DNA from: Adiantum capillus-veneris
Taxonomy: Eukaryota > Streptophyta > Polypodiopsida > Polypodiales > Pteridaceae
DNA length: 64,000 bases
Assembly (NCBI GenBank): GCA_014529385.2
Contig: CM043942.1
Location: forward strand, 51,838,274 to 51,902,273
Reading direction: 5' to 3'
Position numbers and translations under genes: made by a program
Notes under the pieces: model-generated
Database searches by the model: none
What the model was told of the DNA's origin: nothing
What the model saw: the letters and a program-made list of their open reading frames with translations, nothing else
In this document: positions 1-9,664 of the stretch, piece by piece
How positions within the stretch are numbered: position 1 is the first letter of the stretch
Layout: every line of letters begins with the position of its first letter

Positions 1-682
1 TCTTCCTTGTTGGTTTCTTTCTTAGTGGTCGTTTTGGTCTCCATGGTTTCACGTGAATTAGAATCCTATTCAACGTCGTTCATATGTACAGGGTCATCAC
101 CAGTCCCTATGTTTATCTTTGAACTGGGGACTGGCTTTGTTGCTTTTTGCGATCTCTTCCTTCGTGTTTTCTTCTTTTCTTGAGATTGGGCAATTGATGC
201 CGTGTCTCTTTCTTCAAGAATATAATTTTATTTTTGGAGCATTGATCATGTGAGTAGGTTTACTCGTACCACAGGTGTACTTTGTGTTGGCTCCTCAATA
301 ACCTCAATCAAGTTTAATGGCATGATCTTCGGCGCATTTGGATTATTTGAACATTGGGAAATCAAATGATCTATGCCACATCGATTTATATGAGTATCGG
401 CATTGTAGACGTGCTCGCTTGATTGGTTTGCATTAGTGTGGCGTTCTTTTGTAGCCTAGTAGGACACTCGGCCACGCGATGTGGACCTCCACACTCATAG
501 CATTGAAGAGGTGGTCTCTTGGCAGTGTAATTGATATTTTGGCCTCTTGCAGCAAAAGCAACTACTTGATAGACATGTTTGACTTGTCTCCAATAGTCCT
601 CCATGTAGTATTGTGGACTTTCTTCAAGCGCATCAATCCCATAGGCAATATTAGGGTCTATATCTTCCTCATAGCCTTCCAA
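1..682 (-). pseudogene. gag of the minus-strand gypsy element, segment 4, runs off the left edge
   Basis: Open on the minus strand from 682 to 386, with an acidic part (LEGYEEDIDPNIAYG) followed by a zinc knuckle CYECGGPHRVAEC (C-x2-C-x3-H-x4-C). A frameshift near 410 is followed in another frame by a damaged knuckle (CGIDHLISQC) and a Lys/Thr-rich tail (KKKTRRKRSQKATKPVP). The protein is therefore gag or its junction to pol and is incomplete at the window edge. Confidence 0.65.
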
Positions 683-960
683 ACAAGTGTTAAGTATGGA
701 GCTTGATTTACCCTTGTAATTTTTTGTGGTAAAAGCGCACATTTGTAAGGCCCCCATTATGAGGAGAAGCCATCGTGCGTGAAGGAAAATCACTCACCGG
801 AAAGCAAAATTTTCACGGACAAGAATCAGGGGCAACTTTAAAGGCCTCGGGGGCCTCCGCCCCCGAGCCCCCGAGACTTTTTTTCGCCGGAATATTATGG
901 CCGGACGGCGGCCGGAAAGTGGTCGGAAAACAACCGATCGGTTGGTCGGTGGCCGGTAGT

Positions 961-1066
961 CAATGGCCGATGGCCGGTGGTCGGAAGTCAATGGCCGATG
1001 GCCGGTGGTCGGAAGTCAATGGCCGATGGCCGGTGGCCGAATTCAATGGCCGGTGGCCGAATTCAA
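961..1066 (+). repeat. 28-bp GC-rich minisatellite in the LTR
   Basis: The unit starting caatggccgatggccggtgg recurs at 961, 989 and 1017 with exact 28-bp spacing, followed by shorter related copies. It is absent from the truncated 3' LTR. Confidence 0.85.
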
Positions 1067-1189
1067 AAGCGGACTTGTCTTCTCAAGGGCGGACACACAT
1101 GGGCGGATTGGAGGGTCCGATTTGGACTTATTCGCACAAGGGCGGCTACACATGGCTGTCTCTCATAAGAGAGGGCAACCCTTTTGGCC

Positions 1190-1197
1190 TATAAAAG
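1190..1197 (+). promoter_or_regulatory. TATA box of copia element 1
   Basis: TATAAAAG in the 5' LTR; the same site is at 5528-5535 in the 3' LTR. It fits an RNA polymerase II start in the LTR about 300 bp before the LTR end. The start itself is not visible. Confidence 0.6.
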
Positions 1198-1515
1198 GAG
1201 GCCATTTCTACACACATTTGATAGTGTGTGAAGTTGATGCAACAAGGTGAGTGTGAGGTGGTGAGAGTGAAGCAAGGCGGGAGCTCCATTAAGGGTATAA
1301 TCCCTTTGTAAACTACTTCTTGTTTTGAAGTACTAAAGCCATTGAGTGGCTGCTTTCCCGTGGACGTAGCCCACATTGGGTGAACCACGTATATCGTGTG
1401 TACTCTCTCTCTCTCTCTCTCTCTCTACTCTATAATCTCGTGTATATAAATCTGTCTCTCTCCATTAAGTAATCTACTCAATCATCTATTTAGCTACGTC
1501 TTATTTCCTAACAAC

Positions 1516-1527
1516 TGGTATCAGAGC
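1516..1527 (+). other. Primer-binding site, initiator tRNA-Met type
   Basis: TGGTATCAGAGC two bases after the LTR end is the usual copia primer site, complementary to the 3' end of initiator tRNA-Met. Confidence 0.92.
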
Positions 1528-1586
1528 AAGGTTTGCTCGTAGCTAAATTATCTCAAGGAAAGGATTCCTTGAATTGAGTGGGAGTT

Positions 1587-3929
1587 ATGGCGGAGGAGGG
1601 GAAGCTCAAGATTGAGAAGTTCAACGGCAAAAACTACCAACATTGGAAGATGCAGATTGAAGACTATCTCTACCAGAAGGACATCTATTTGCCACTAGGC
1701 GGTCTTGCGAAGAAGCCCGCAACAATGGTAGATGGAGCATGGATTGTCCTTGATCGAAAGGCACTGGGAACAATCCGGTTAAGCTTGGCGTCAACGGTGG
1801 CCTTCAATGTTTCGGAGATGAAGACCACGGAGGACTTGATGAAGTCACTTGACGACTTCTACGAGAAACCATCGGCATCCAATAAGGTATTTCTTATGAA
1901 GCGCTTGTTCAATCTAAAGATGGCAGAGAGTGGTTCAGTTGCAGAACACCTAAATGACTTTAACACAAACATAAGTCAACTTCGATCAGTGAAAATCAAT
2001 TTCGATGACGAAGTGCGAGCTCTTCTTATACTATCATCTCTACCGGATAGTTGGGACATCCTTGTGATGGCTGTAAGTAATTCTATCTCTGGCACAAATA
2101 CTCTTAAGTTTGATGATGTTGTGGGTGTTCTTCTAAGCGAGGAAATGCGAAGGAGAAGCACAGGAGAATCATCAAGTGTTGCACTATCAGTGGAAACAAG
2201 AGGAAGGCCTAAGGAGAGGTTCAAAAACCAAAAGGGTCGTGATCGCTCAAGGCGGAGCAAGTCACGCACAAAGTCAGTTCTTGAATGTTGGAACTGCGGC
2301 AAGAAGGGCCACGTCAAGAAGGATTGCTGGTCCAAGAAGAAGAAGGAGACAGAGTCTCAAGACAACAAGCCAACATCGGAGGCCAATGTGGCAGGTAAAG
2401 TAGAGCAAGATGCTCTAATTCTCTCATTAGACAATGTGTCTAATTCCTGGATAGTAGATTCCGGGGCTTCATTCCATGCGACACCACACAAGCAACATTT
2501 CCAAGACTACACCAAAGGTAATTTTGGGTATGTATACTTGGGAGATGATGAAGCTTGTGAGATTGTCGACAAAGGTACAGTTTCTGTCAAAACTGCTAAC
2601 GGAAATGAATGGAAGCTTAAAGATGTTAGGCATGTTCCTTCTCTTCGCAAAAATTTGATCTCTACAGGACAATTGGACGATGAAGGTCACAACATTGCAT
2701 TCGGAAACAAACGGTGGAAGATCTCAAAGGGATCTTTGGTGGTTGCCAAGGGTGAAAAAGTCGGTACACTTTACTTGTGTACTGTTAGCACGCAACCTTC
2801 AGCTTGTGCAGCAACTACAGAAGTTGACAGTGCGGTGTGGCACTACCGACTTGGGCATATGAGTGCCAAAGGAATGCAAATCCTTCAAACAAAGAAGCTT
2901 CTACCAGGTTTGAAAGAAGTGGACTTAGAGTTCTGTGAAGATTGTGTTTATGGTAAACAAAAGAGGGTAAAATTTCAAAAATCAGGAAATGAAAGAAAAA
3001 ATAAAAAACTTGAGTTGGTTCATTCTGATGTTTGGGGTCCTGCAAGTACACCATCACTTGGTGGCTCATTGTACTATGTAACATTCATAGACGATGCGAC
3101 TAGAAAAACATGGGTTTATGTCATGAAGAATAAATCCGATGTATTTTCCATATTTCAAAGGTGGAAAGCCTTTGTGGAGAATGAAATAGGTACCAAGGTT
3201 AAATGCCTCAGATCGGACAATGGAGGTGAATATTGCAGCCAAGCTTTTGAAAGCTTTTGTGCTAGCAATGGAATTCGGAGGCAAAGGACAACCCCAAGGA
3301 CACCTCAACAAAATGGGATTTCGGAAAGGATGAACAGGACAATCATGGAACGAGCACCAAGCATGCGGCTACATGCAGGCCTACCGCTTGAACTTTGGGC
3401 GGAAGCTGTAAGTACGTCTGTGTACTTAATCAATCGGTCACCCTCAACGGCATTGGATGGGGGAGTTCCAGAAGAGGCATGGACAGGTAAACCGGTGAAT
3501 TATGCATTTCTCAAAGTGTTTGGGTGTGAGGCTTTCATGCACATAGATAGAAGCCTAAGATCAAAGTTAGATGCAAAGTCCAAAAAGTGTTTCTTCATTG
3601 GCTATGGAGAAGGAGACTTTGGGTATCGCCTATGGAATCCTGAAGATGGTAAAATCTTAAGGAGTAGGGATGTAATTTTTAACGAACAAAATATGTACAA
3701 AGATCACTTGGAAAGAAAACAAACAAAAGAAACAGGTGATGAGTACATGGAGCTTGAGGACGGTGAAGACTCAAGGACTGCAAACGGTGACAATGTGCAA
3801 CAACGTCAACCAAATGAGGAGCCTCAACCTATTCCCCGAAGATCTACAAGAGCAAGTAGACCTCCAGAAAGGTTTGTTCCTTCCTTCAACCATCTCTTGA
3901 TCTCAGATTCTGGAGAGCCGGAATCATAA
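1587..3929 (+). CDS. Copia gag-protease-integrase polyprotein, first part, ended by one stop
   Basis: ATG at 1587 is the first Met of the long frame and follows the primer site by about 60 bp. Order: copia gag core (FNGKNYQHWKMQIEDYLYQK), CCHC zinc knuckle CWNCGKKGHVKKDC near residues 234-247, retropepsin motif WIVDSGASFHAT near 288-299, a pre-integrase zinc module (H..H then CEDCVYG), and the integrase core with SDVWGP, LRSDNGGEY and NGISERMNR supplying the D, D and E. A TAA at 3927-3929 interrupts the frame, which continues in the same phase. A normal copia polyprotein has no such stop, so this is probably a mutation. Confidence 0.92.
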   Translation: MAEEGKLKIEKFNGKNYQHWKMQIEDYLYQKDIYLPLGGLAKKPATMVDGAWIVLDRKALGTIRLSLASTVAFNVSEMKTTEDLMKSLDDFYEKPSASNKVFLMKRLFNLKMAESGSVAEHLNDFNTNISQLRSVKINFDDEVRALLILSSLPDSWDILVMAVSNSISGTNTLKFDDVVGVLLSEEMRRRSTGESSSVALSVETRGRPKERFKNQKGRDRSRRSKSRTKSVLECWNCGKKGHVKKDCWSKKKKETESQDNKPTSEANVAGKVEQDALILSLDNVSNSWIVDSGASFHATPHKQHFQDYTKGNFGYVYLGDDEACEIVDKGTVSVKTANGNEWKLKDVRHVPSLRKNLISTGQLDDEGHNIAFGNKRWKISKGSLVVAKGEKVGTLYLCTVSTQPSACAATTEVDSAVWHYRLGHMSAKGMQILQTKKLLPGLKEVDLEFCEDCVYGKQKRVKFQKSGNERKNKKLELVHSDVWGPASTPSLGGSLYYVTFIDDATRKTWVYVMKNKSDVFSIFQRWKAFVENEIGTKVKCLRSDNGGEYCSQAFESFCASNGIRRQRTTPRTPQQNGISERMNRTIMERAPSMRLHAGLPLELWAEAVSTSVYLINRSPSTALDGGVPEEAWTGKPVNYAFLKVFGCEAFMHIDRSLRSKLDAKSKKCFFIGYGEGDFGYRLWNPEDGKILRSRDVIFNEQNMYKDHLERKQTKETGDEYMELEDGEDSRTANGDNVQQRQPNEEPQPIPRRSTRASRPPERFVPSFNHLLISDSGEPES

Positions 3930-5414
3930 GAAGAAGCTATGCAACATGAATCCAAAGAAGAATGGACGAAGAGCATGCAAGTGGAGATGGACTCACTACA
4001 TCGCAACCAAACATGGGAGTTGGTTGAGTTGCCTAAAGGTAAGCGGGCACTTCAAAACAAATTGGTGTACAAGCTAAAGGAAGAAGAAGGTGGGAAGAAA
4101 AGGTACAAGTCTAGGCTTGTGGTAAAAGGTTTTTCTCAAAAGAAAGGTATTGACTTCAATGAAATATTTTCTCCTGTTGTAAAAATGAACTCAATTAGGC
4201 TTGTCTTAAGCCTTGTGGCTGCTCATGATCTAAATCTCGAGCAAATGGATGTAAATACGGCATTCCCTCACGGTGACTTAGAGGAGGAAATCTACACGCT
4301 TCAACCAAAGGGGTATGAAGTAAAAGGTAAGGAGAAAATGGTTTGCAGATTAAAGAAGAGCTTGTATGGTTTAAAGCAAGCATCAAGACAATGGTACTTG
4401 AAGTTTGATCGATGGATGTTGGATCATGGATTCACAAGATGCAACTCGGATCACTGCGTCTACACGAAGAATTTGGGAGATGGGAAATTCATCATCCTAA
4501 TGTTGTATGTTGATGACATGTTGATTGCAAGTGCTAACATGCAGGACGTCAAAGACCTAAAAGAGGAGCTGTCCAAATCTTTTTCAATGAAAGATTTAGG
4601 TGCTGCAAAGAGGATACTTGGTATGAAAATATCAAGGGACAGGACGAAGAAGACAATAAAGCTATCTCAAGAAGATTACATCAAGAAGGTACTAGAAAGG
4701 TTTGCAATGCAAAATGCAAAACCAGTTTCTACACCTTTGGCTGGTCATTTTAAACTAACGAAGGATATGTGTCCAAAGACACAAGAGGAGATAGCCTATA
4801 TGTCTAAAGTTCCATATGTTGCAGCGGTAGGTTCTCTAATGTATGCTATGGTCTGGACAAGGCCAGACATTGCACATGCAGTGGGAGTTGTGAGTAGGTT
4901 CATGGACAACCCAGGTAAAGAGCATTGGCAAGCTGTGAAGTGGATACTTAGGTATCTAAAAGGGACAACAACAAATGCTTTGTATTTTGGAGGAACTGAT
5001 ATTTTTCTAGAAGGGTATGCTGATGCAGATATGGCTGGTGACAAAGATACTCGAAGGAGCACTACTAGCTATGTGTTCACGGTTGGAGGCACAGCAGTAA
5101 GCTGGGCTTCAAAGCTGCAGAAAGTGGTTTCACTTTCTACCACGGAAGCAGAGTATGTAGCAATGACGGAGGCAAGCAAAGAAATTCTGTGGCTTCACAG
5201 ATTCTTAGAAGAGCTTGGATTCAAACAAGACAATTGTGTCTTGTACAATGATAGCCAAAGTGCTATCCATCTTGCGAAGAACTCAGCCTTTCATTCAAGG
5301 ACAAAGCACATTGAGGTGAGATATCACTTCATACGCACTCTTTTGGAAGAGGGACAGCTAAAGCTAGGAAAGGTGCATACAAGTGAAAATCCTGCAGACA
5401 TGTTTACAAAGGTG
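3930..5414 (+). CDS. Copia reverse transcriptase and RNase H, second part of the polyprotein
   Basis: Same frame as the first part, separated only by one TAA. RT runs from WELVELPKGKRAL through FSPVVKMNSIRLVLSLVA to the catalytic LYVDDMLIA. RNase H begins near GYADADMAGDKDTRRS and includes STTEAEYVA, YNDSQSAI and SRTKHIEVRYHFIR. DVNTAFPHGD has Pro where TAFLHG is usual. The protein reaches ENPADMFTKVV, where a copia pol would shortly end, and then reads into LTR sequence as far as 5588 because of a deletion. All RT catalytic residues I can check are present. Confidence 0.9.
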
Positions 5415-5844
5415 GTCTTCTCAAGGGCGGACACACATGGGCGGATTGGAGGGTCCGATTTGGACTTATTCGCACAAGGGCGGCTACACATGGTTGTCTC
5501 TCATAAGAGAGGGCAACCCTTTTGGCCTATAAAAGGAGGCCATTTCTACACACATTTGATAGTGTGTGAAGTTGATGCAACAAGGTGAGTGTGAGGTGGT
5601 GAGAGTGAAGCAAGGCGGGAGCTCCATTTAAGGGTATAATCCCTTTGTAAACTACTTCTTGTTTTGAAGTACTAAAGCCATTGAGTGGCTGCTTTCCCGT
5701 GGACGTAGCCCACATTGGGTGAACCACGTATATCGTGTGTACTCTCTCTATCTCTCTACTCTATAATCTCGTGTATATAAATCTGTCTCTCTCCATTAAG
5801 TAATCTACTCAATTATCTATTTAGCTACGTCTTATTTCCTAACA
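5415..5844 (+). repeat. 3' LTR of copia element 1, 5'-truncated (430 bp)
   Basis: Matches the last part of the 5' LTR from gtcttctcaaggg to the CA end, then the ACAAG duplication at 5845-5849. The first ~390 bp of the LTR are missing. Confidence 0.9.
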
Positions 5845-5849
5845 ACAAG

Positions 5850-6520
5850 CAATAGATAACTCACAACCCACTTGATTCACAGACGTGATTCTCGAATGTG
5901 GTGGTTGCGATCCTAGCACTAGAGGTGGTAAGGGTGTTTTTTGAACAACATTTTGGGCCCTAGGGACCATGTGTTGTGACGTTTGTTCAAGAGGTGGGGC
6001 TGCATCAATGCAGGCACTCGAGGTGTGTCTATCCACGCTAAGATTGGTCTATTGGCCATCGCGCGCTTAAATACTATCCAACCCTTAGCTTGATGACCAT
6101 ACCTCCCACCACAAGCATTGCAATTCCCATTAAATTTTACTCTAAAAGTAGGGCATTCACTGGTACTATGCGGACCATAGCATACTGAGCACCATTGTTG
6201 CTCTCTTCTTGGATATATATGATTGTTTTGTGGAGCACGATTGTCTCTAAGTCTCTCTTGAATGGCCTTGGTGAGATCTGCTAAAGTCGATAGGCTTTCT
6301 CACATCCCCATCTCCACTAAATTTTTGTGTGATCTTGGCTATTTGTACTACCTTACTTCTAGGTTCTCTATCAGGCATGTTACACATATTCTCAGCAATA
6401 GATCGACCGATAGCTTGATCAAATGTTGCCAAGTCACCTAAGTGAGCAGGCACCATGGGTGAAGGTGCTCGAGAGACTACATGTGGAGTAGGTATTGGCA
6501 CATAGAAAGCCCTTGGGTTC
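5850..6520 (-). pseudogene. gag of the minus-strand gypsy element, segment 3 with zinc knuckles
   Basis: From 6520 leftwards the frame reads TWNPRAFYVPIPTPHVVSRA, then an open stretch to 6247. Near 6190-6100 there is a zinc knuckle of the form CSVCYGPHSTSEC (C-x2-C-x3-H-x4-C) and just after it a second, damaged one (CNACGGRYGHQ, with the last Cys missing). The open stretch 6036-5850 follows and is cut by copia 1. The C-x2-C-x3-H spacing is common in gag of plant gypsy elements. The knuckle region and the upstream open stretch are not all in one frame, so at least one frameshift is present. Confidence 0.65.
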
Positions 6521-6525
6521 CACGT

Positions 6526-8245
6526 TGTCAAAGATTTGGCGGTCTTTCCAAGAAGGCGTCGGGCCTCTAGCTGTGAGGGTTTGTGGGGAGACTGTGAAGC
6601 TTTTCACTTAAGCAAGCTTAGTGTTTGTAGAAAATACATTGTGTGAAGCCATTGGAATCTTACACGCAGACACACACATACGCACACGTGAAACCCTCAA
6701 AACAAAACAAAGATGAAAACATTGAGGCTTTGATCGTATCTAATCAAAGGTAATATGAAAGGGTTCACCAATGCATTTATAACATCAAGTCGTTGTGCTC
6801 CAAATAGAATGCGAATGGTTCTTTGAAACTGTAACTTAGTGCTTCCAAAGATGTAGATATTTTGCCTAGCGATAGGAGTGAGCCATGTGTACAAGCCTTC
6901 TTGGTTCATAGTAATATTAAGAAAGCAAGACTCAACCCCTAGATGAGAATAAATATGTGCACATCAAAAGAATTAGAGTAGTCTAGTAGTGGCAAAATAA
7001 GAGGACGTGGAGAAAGAGAATCTCTTGCAGTTTTTCCGGCCCAAAGAGTAACACAATTCTCTGTTGGAAGTGGATTTTACGGCTAATACAAACGTTAATT
7101 CTAATATGTTGCACAAAGTGAAAGGGCTGAAAAGTTACACCATTGGGGTTATTCATCTAAGAAAGCTCAAAAAGCAGTCAAACAATGGAGGAAAGAGATA
7201 CGAGAGACAACCAACACACAAAGACCCACACAAGCTCAAGCCAAAGAAGTGAAGCACAACCAAGACTTCGTGGTATTGTAGCCAACTTGATGAATTAAAT
7301 ATTGCGTAGTAGTCCCCAACACCGTTTGCAAGCCATCAACAATGCGTCTTTATTGACAAAAGAAAGTTACATAGAGTGTATGAGTATTACAAGTGAGGAG
7401 ATAGAAGGCTTGAGGCACGAAGTAGCAAGCTCAAGATGTATTGGGCTGAAATTGAGAGAAATTTTTCTTCAAGGAGATGGCTAGGAGGTTGGGTGATGTC
7501 TTGATAGAGTGGCTTGATTATGGGGATTGCTTGAGCGCTTGATTGCTTGATGGTTTGCTTGATGCCCAAGTGAGGGGCAAGAGGCTCTATTTATAGGTGA
7601 AGTTGCCTCTAGAAGAAGATATTTGCTTAGAAATATCCAAGGGATTTGTGTGACAAGTGTCTCTCTTTTCCAAATATCTCAAAATTATCTTCAAAGTTTC
7701 TAGATCTTTCTCTTCAAGAAATATCTAGAGGTTCTTCTAGATCTTTCTCCAAATATCTTCTCCTTGCTACCACATGTCAAGAGTTGTTGAGCTATGGTGA
7801 GAACATGTGCATAAAGTAGCTTCATAAAAAATTGAGAGAGAGCTTGGCATACATCATGGATGACATCAAACAAACTCGTAGCCACTTTTCTAAGGGATTT
7901 TTCTAGGTCCATAATCACTCCAAAGTGCACCTACTATGTGTAGAATGACACCTCATGGGGTATAGTATGACTAAGGCCACTTTTGGCCATGCTATACATG
8001 TCATATGCCACCTAGGATTCTTAGTAGATAGGAGGTATGTTTTATAGGCTCATTTCATCATGGCTCCAAGAAGAGGTTCACAAAGAAGCACGGGATGGAA
8101 TCCCATTCCCAACAAGAGTGACACATCAGACTTCAACTAGCTTTTTGCATGCTAAATGGAAAATGCATATACTTATGCATACTTAAGGTATACACATAAA
8201 ATCCATAATAGTGTAGGGCTTAGCTTTCGTTCCCACCAGGCACGT
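6526..8245 (-). mobile_element. Solo LTR of the 40398-50006 gypsy family
   Basis: About 1.72 kb matching the LTRs at 40398-42119 and 48075-50006, starting TGTCAAAG. No internal region is attached. The target repeat CACGT lies at 6521-6525 and 8241-8245, and the surrounding gag frame is in register on both sides. The last ~19 bases of the LTR seen in the other copies (after gcacgt) are missing. Orientation is minus, with a TATA-like CTATAAATAG at 7587-7596. Such solo LTRs arise from recombination between the two LTRs of a full element. Confidence 0.88.
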
Positions 8246-9357
8246 TTGGTACGGTGTTGTGCCATGTGGCGGCCCAAAGTTCATATGTGTGGCCCTAGGC
8301 ATAGTAGACGTCGGATGTGACATGCTAATGCTAGCGCGTGGAAATAAGAGCTTGGGTGTTGTGTTTGTGGAGCATAGGTTGTTGAAACAATGGGAGAGGT
8401 AGGATCTACATGAGTACGAGGACCTATACAATGTATACGATTGGTACACACTTGTAGGTACTGTTGCAGGCATTGGGCTACCATGTAGCGGTGCTTTACG
8501 AAAAAATGAGATCCATGGCATGTTTCTTCGCATGTCTATCATTGGGGTAGGTATGGTAGCCGTGGTGACATCAAGGGAAAGATGCTAATGCTAGCCGGTA
8601 TGGTCCCATGGAAAAAAGAGCTTGGGTGTTGTGGTTGTGGAGCATAGGTTGTTGAAACAATGGGAGGGGTAGGAACTACATGAGTACGAGGACCTATAGG
8701 TGTATACAATTGGTACACACTTGTAGGTACTGTTGCAGGCATTGAGCTACCATGTAGCGGTGCTTTACTAACAAATGAGGTCCATGGCGTGTTTCTTGGC
8801 ATGTTTATCATTGGGGTAGGCATGGTAGCCGTGGTGTCATCAAGGGAAAGATGAGCTAGACTTGGGAGGGGTAGGAACTACATGAGTACGAGGACCTATA
8901 GGTGTATACAATTGGTACACACTTGTAGGTACTGTTGCAGGCATTGAGCTACCATGTAGCGGTGCTTTACTAACAAATGAGGTCCATGGCGTGTTTCTTG
9001 GCATGAAATGGGAGGGGTAGGAACTACATGAGTACGAGGACCTATAGGTGTATACAATTGGTACACACTTGTAGGTACTGTTGCAGGCATTGAGCTACCA
9101 TGTAGCGGTGCTTTACTAACAAATGAGGTCCATGGCGTGTTTCTTGGCATGTTTATCATTGGGGTAGGCATGGTAGCCGTGGTGTCATCAAGGGAAAGAT
9201 GAGCTAGACTTGGAAAGGTAAAGCTATCACTTGTGGGCTTAGATTGCACTGAGACCCCTGGAGAAACAACATATGGAGGATCCATTGATCTTACCAAGGG
9301 AGTCTCCATTTGCGATAAGGTTGGTTGTTTAGCCTTCCTTGTATCCAAGAATCTCAT
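8246..9357 (-). pseudogene. gag of the minus-strand gypsy element, segment 2 with internal repeats
   Basis: Minus-strand frame beginning MRFLDTRKAKQPTLSQMETP and continuing into Pro/Thr/Ser-rich repeats such as NMPRNTPWTSFVSKAPLHGS and VPTSVYQLYTPIGPRTHV. It is bounded on the right by the GAGAC duplication of copia 2 and on the left by the CACGT duplication of the solo LTR. The repeats are partly out of frame with each other, so the protein is broken here. The composition suggests a disordered linker between the N-terminal gag part and the nucleocapsid knuckles. Confidence 0.6.
8391..9210 (-). repeat. Four tandem copies of a repeat inside gag
   Basis: A core beginning tgggag(a/g)ggtaggaxctaca on the plus strand recurs at 8391, 8661, 8863 and 9009, giving spacings of 270, 202 and 146 bp. 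The last three copies are nearly identical to each other and the first is more diverged. Only the 270-bp step preserves the reading frame. Confidence 0.85.
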
Positions 9358-9362
9358 GAGAC

Positions 9363-9589
9363 TGTTGGAATTAGGGTTGCAGAGAAACACACACAGCTTA
9401 GAGAAGACAAAGGAAGCTCAAGGCACACAATAGAGAGTGTGTTACTTAGTGTGCAATGAAAAAATTGATAGCCCTAGATTGATGGGCGTATATACAATGC
9501 ATGGGGGGAAAAACCTCCTAAAGAGGAAAAAAATGCCCCGGCGGTCCTAGTGTGTTCACACACATCACTACCACATGTATATGGTAACA
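9363..9589 (-). repeat. 3' LTR of copia element 2
   Basis: 227 bp, TG at 9363 and CA at 9588-9589, directly repeated at 14167-14393. It is adjacent to the polypurine tract on the element side. Confidence 0.93.
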
Positions 9590-9600
9590 AATCCCCCCTG
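9590..9600 (-). other. Polypurine tract of copia element 2
   Basis: Minus strand CAGGGGGGATT directly before the 3' LTR, the expected plus-strand primer of reverse transcription. Confidence 0.85.
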
Positions 9601-9664
9601 GAGTGATGCGGTGAACGAGAGTTGGCACATGAGTAAAGGGAAGTGCCATGCCCTGAGGACAGGA

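Larger units (their letters stand above)
688..1513 (+). repeat. 5' LTR of copia element 1 (826 bp)
   Basis: TG at 688 follows the ACAAG duplication and CA at 1512-1513 precedes the primer site by two bases. A 28-bp minisatellite lies near 961-1066 and a TATA box at 1190-1197. Positions 1077-1513 are repeated at 5415-5844. Confidence 0.88.
688..5844 (+). mobile_element. Ty1/copia element 1, near-intact but with a deleted 3' end
   Basis: The element begins TGTTA, ends TAACA and is flanked by the 5-bp duplication ACAAG (683-687 and 5845-5849). Internal order is primer site, gag, protease, integrase, RT, RNase H, which is the copia order. Coding sequence runs straight into the middle of the 3' LTR, so the polypurine tract and the first ~400 bp of that LTR are missing. 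Shared LTR parts differ at only about three bases by eye, apart from a CT tract, so the insertion is young. Confidence 0.93.

Noticed and set aside
1516-1527. tRNA gene fragment
   Set aside because: TGGTATCAGAGC directly after an LTR end is a primer-binding site; no tRNA cloverleaf surrounds it.
1976-2335. Antisense frame of 119 codons in copia 1
   Set aside because: A shadow of the sense gag-pol frame; no domain.
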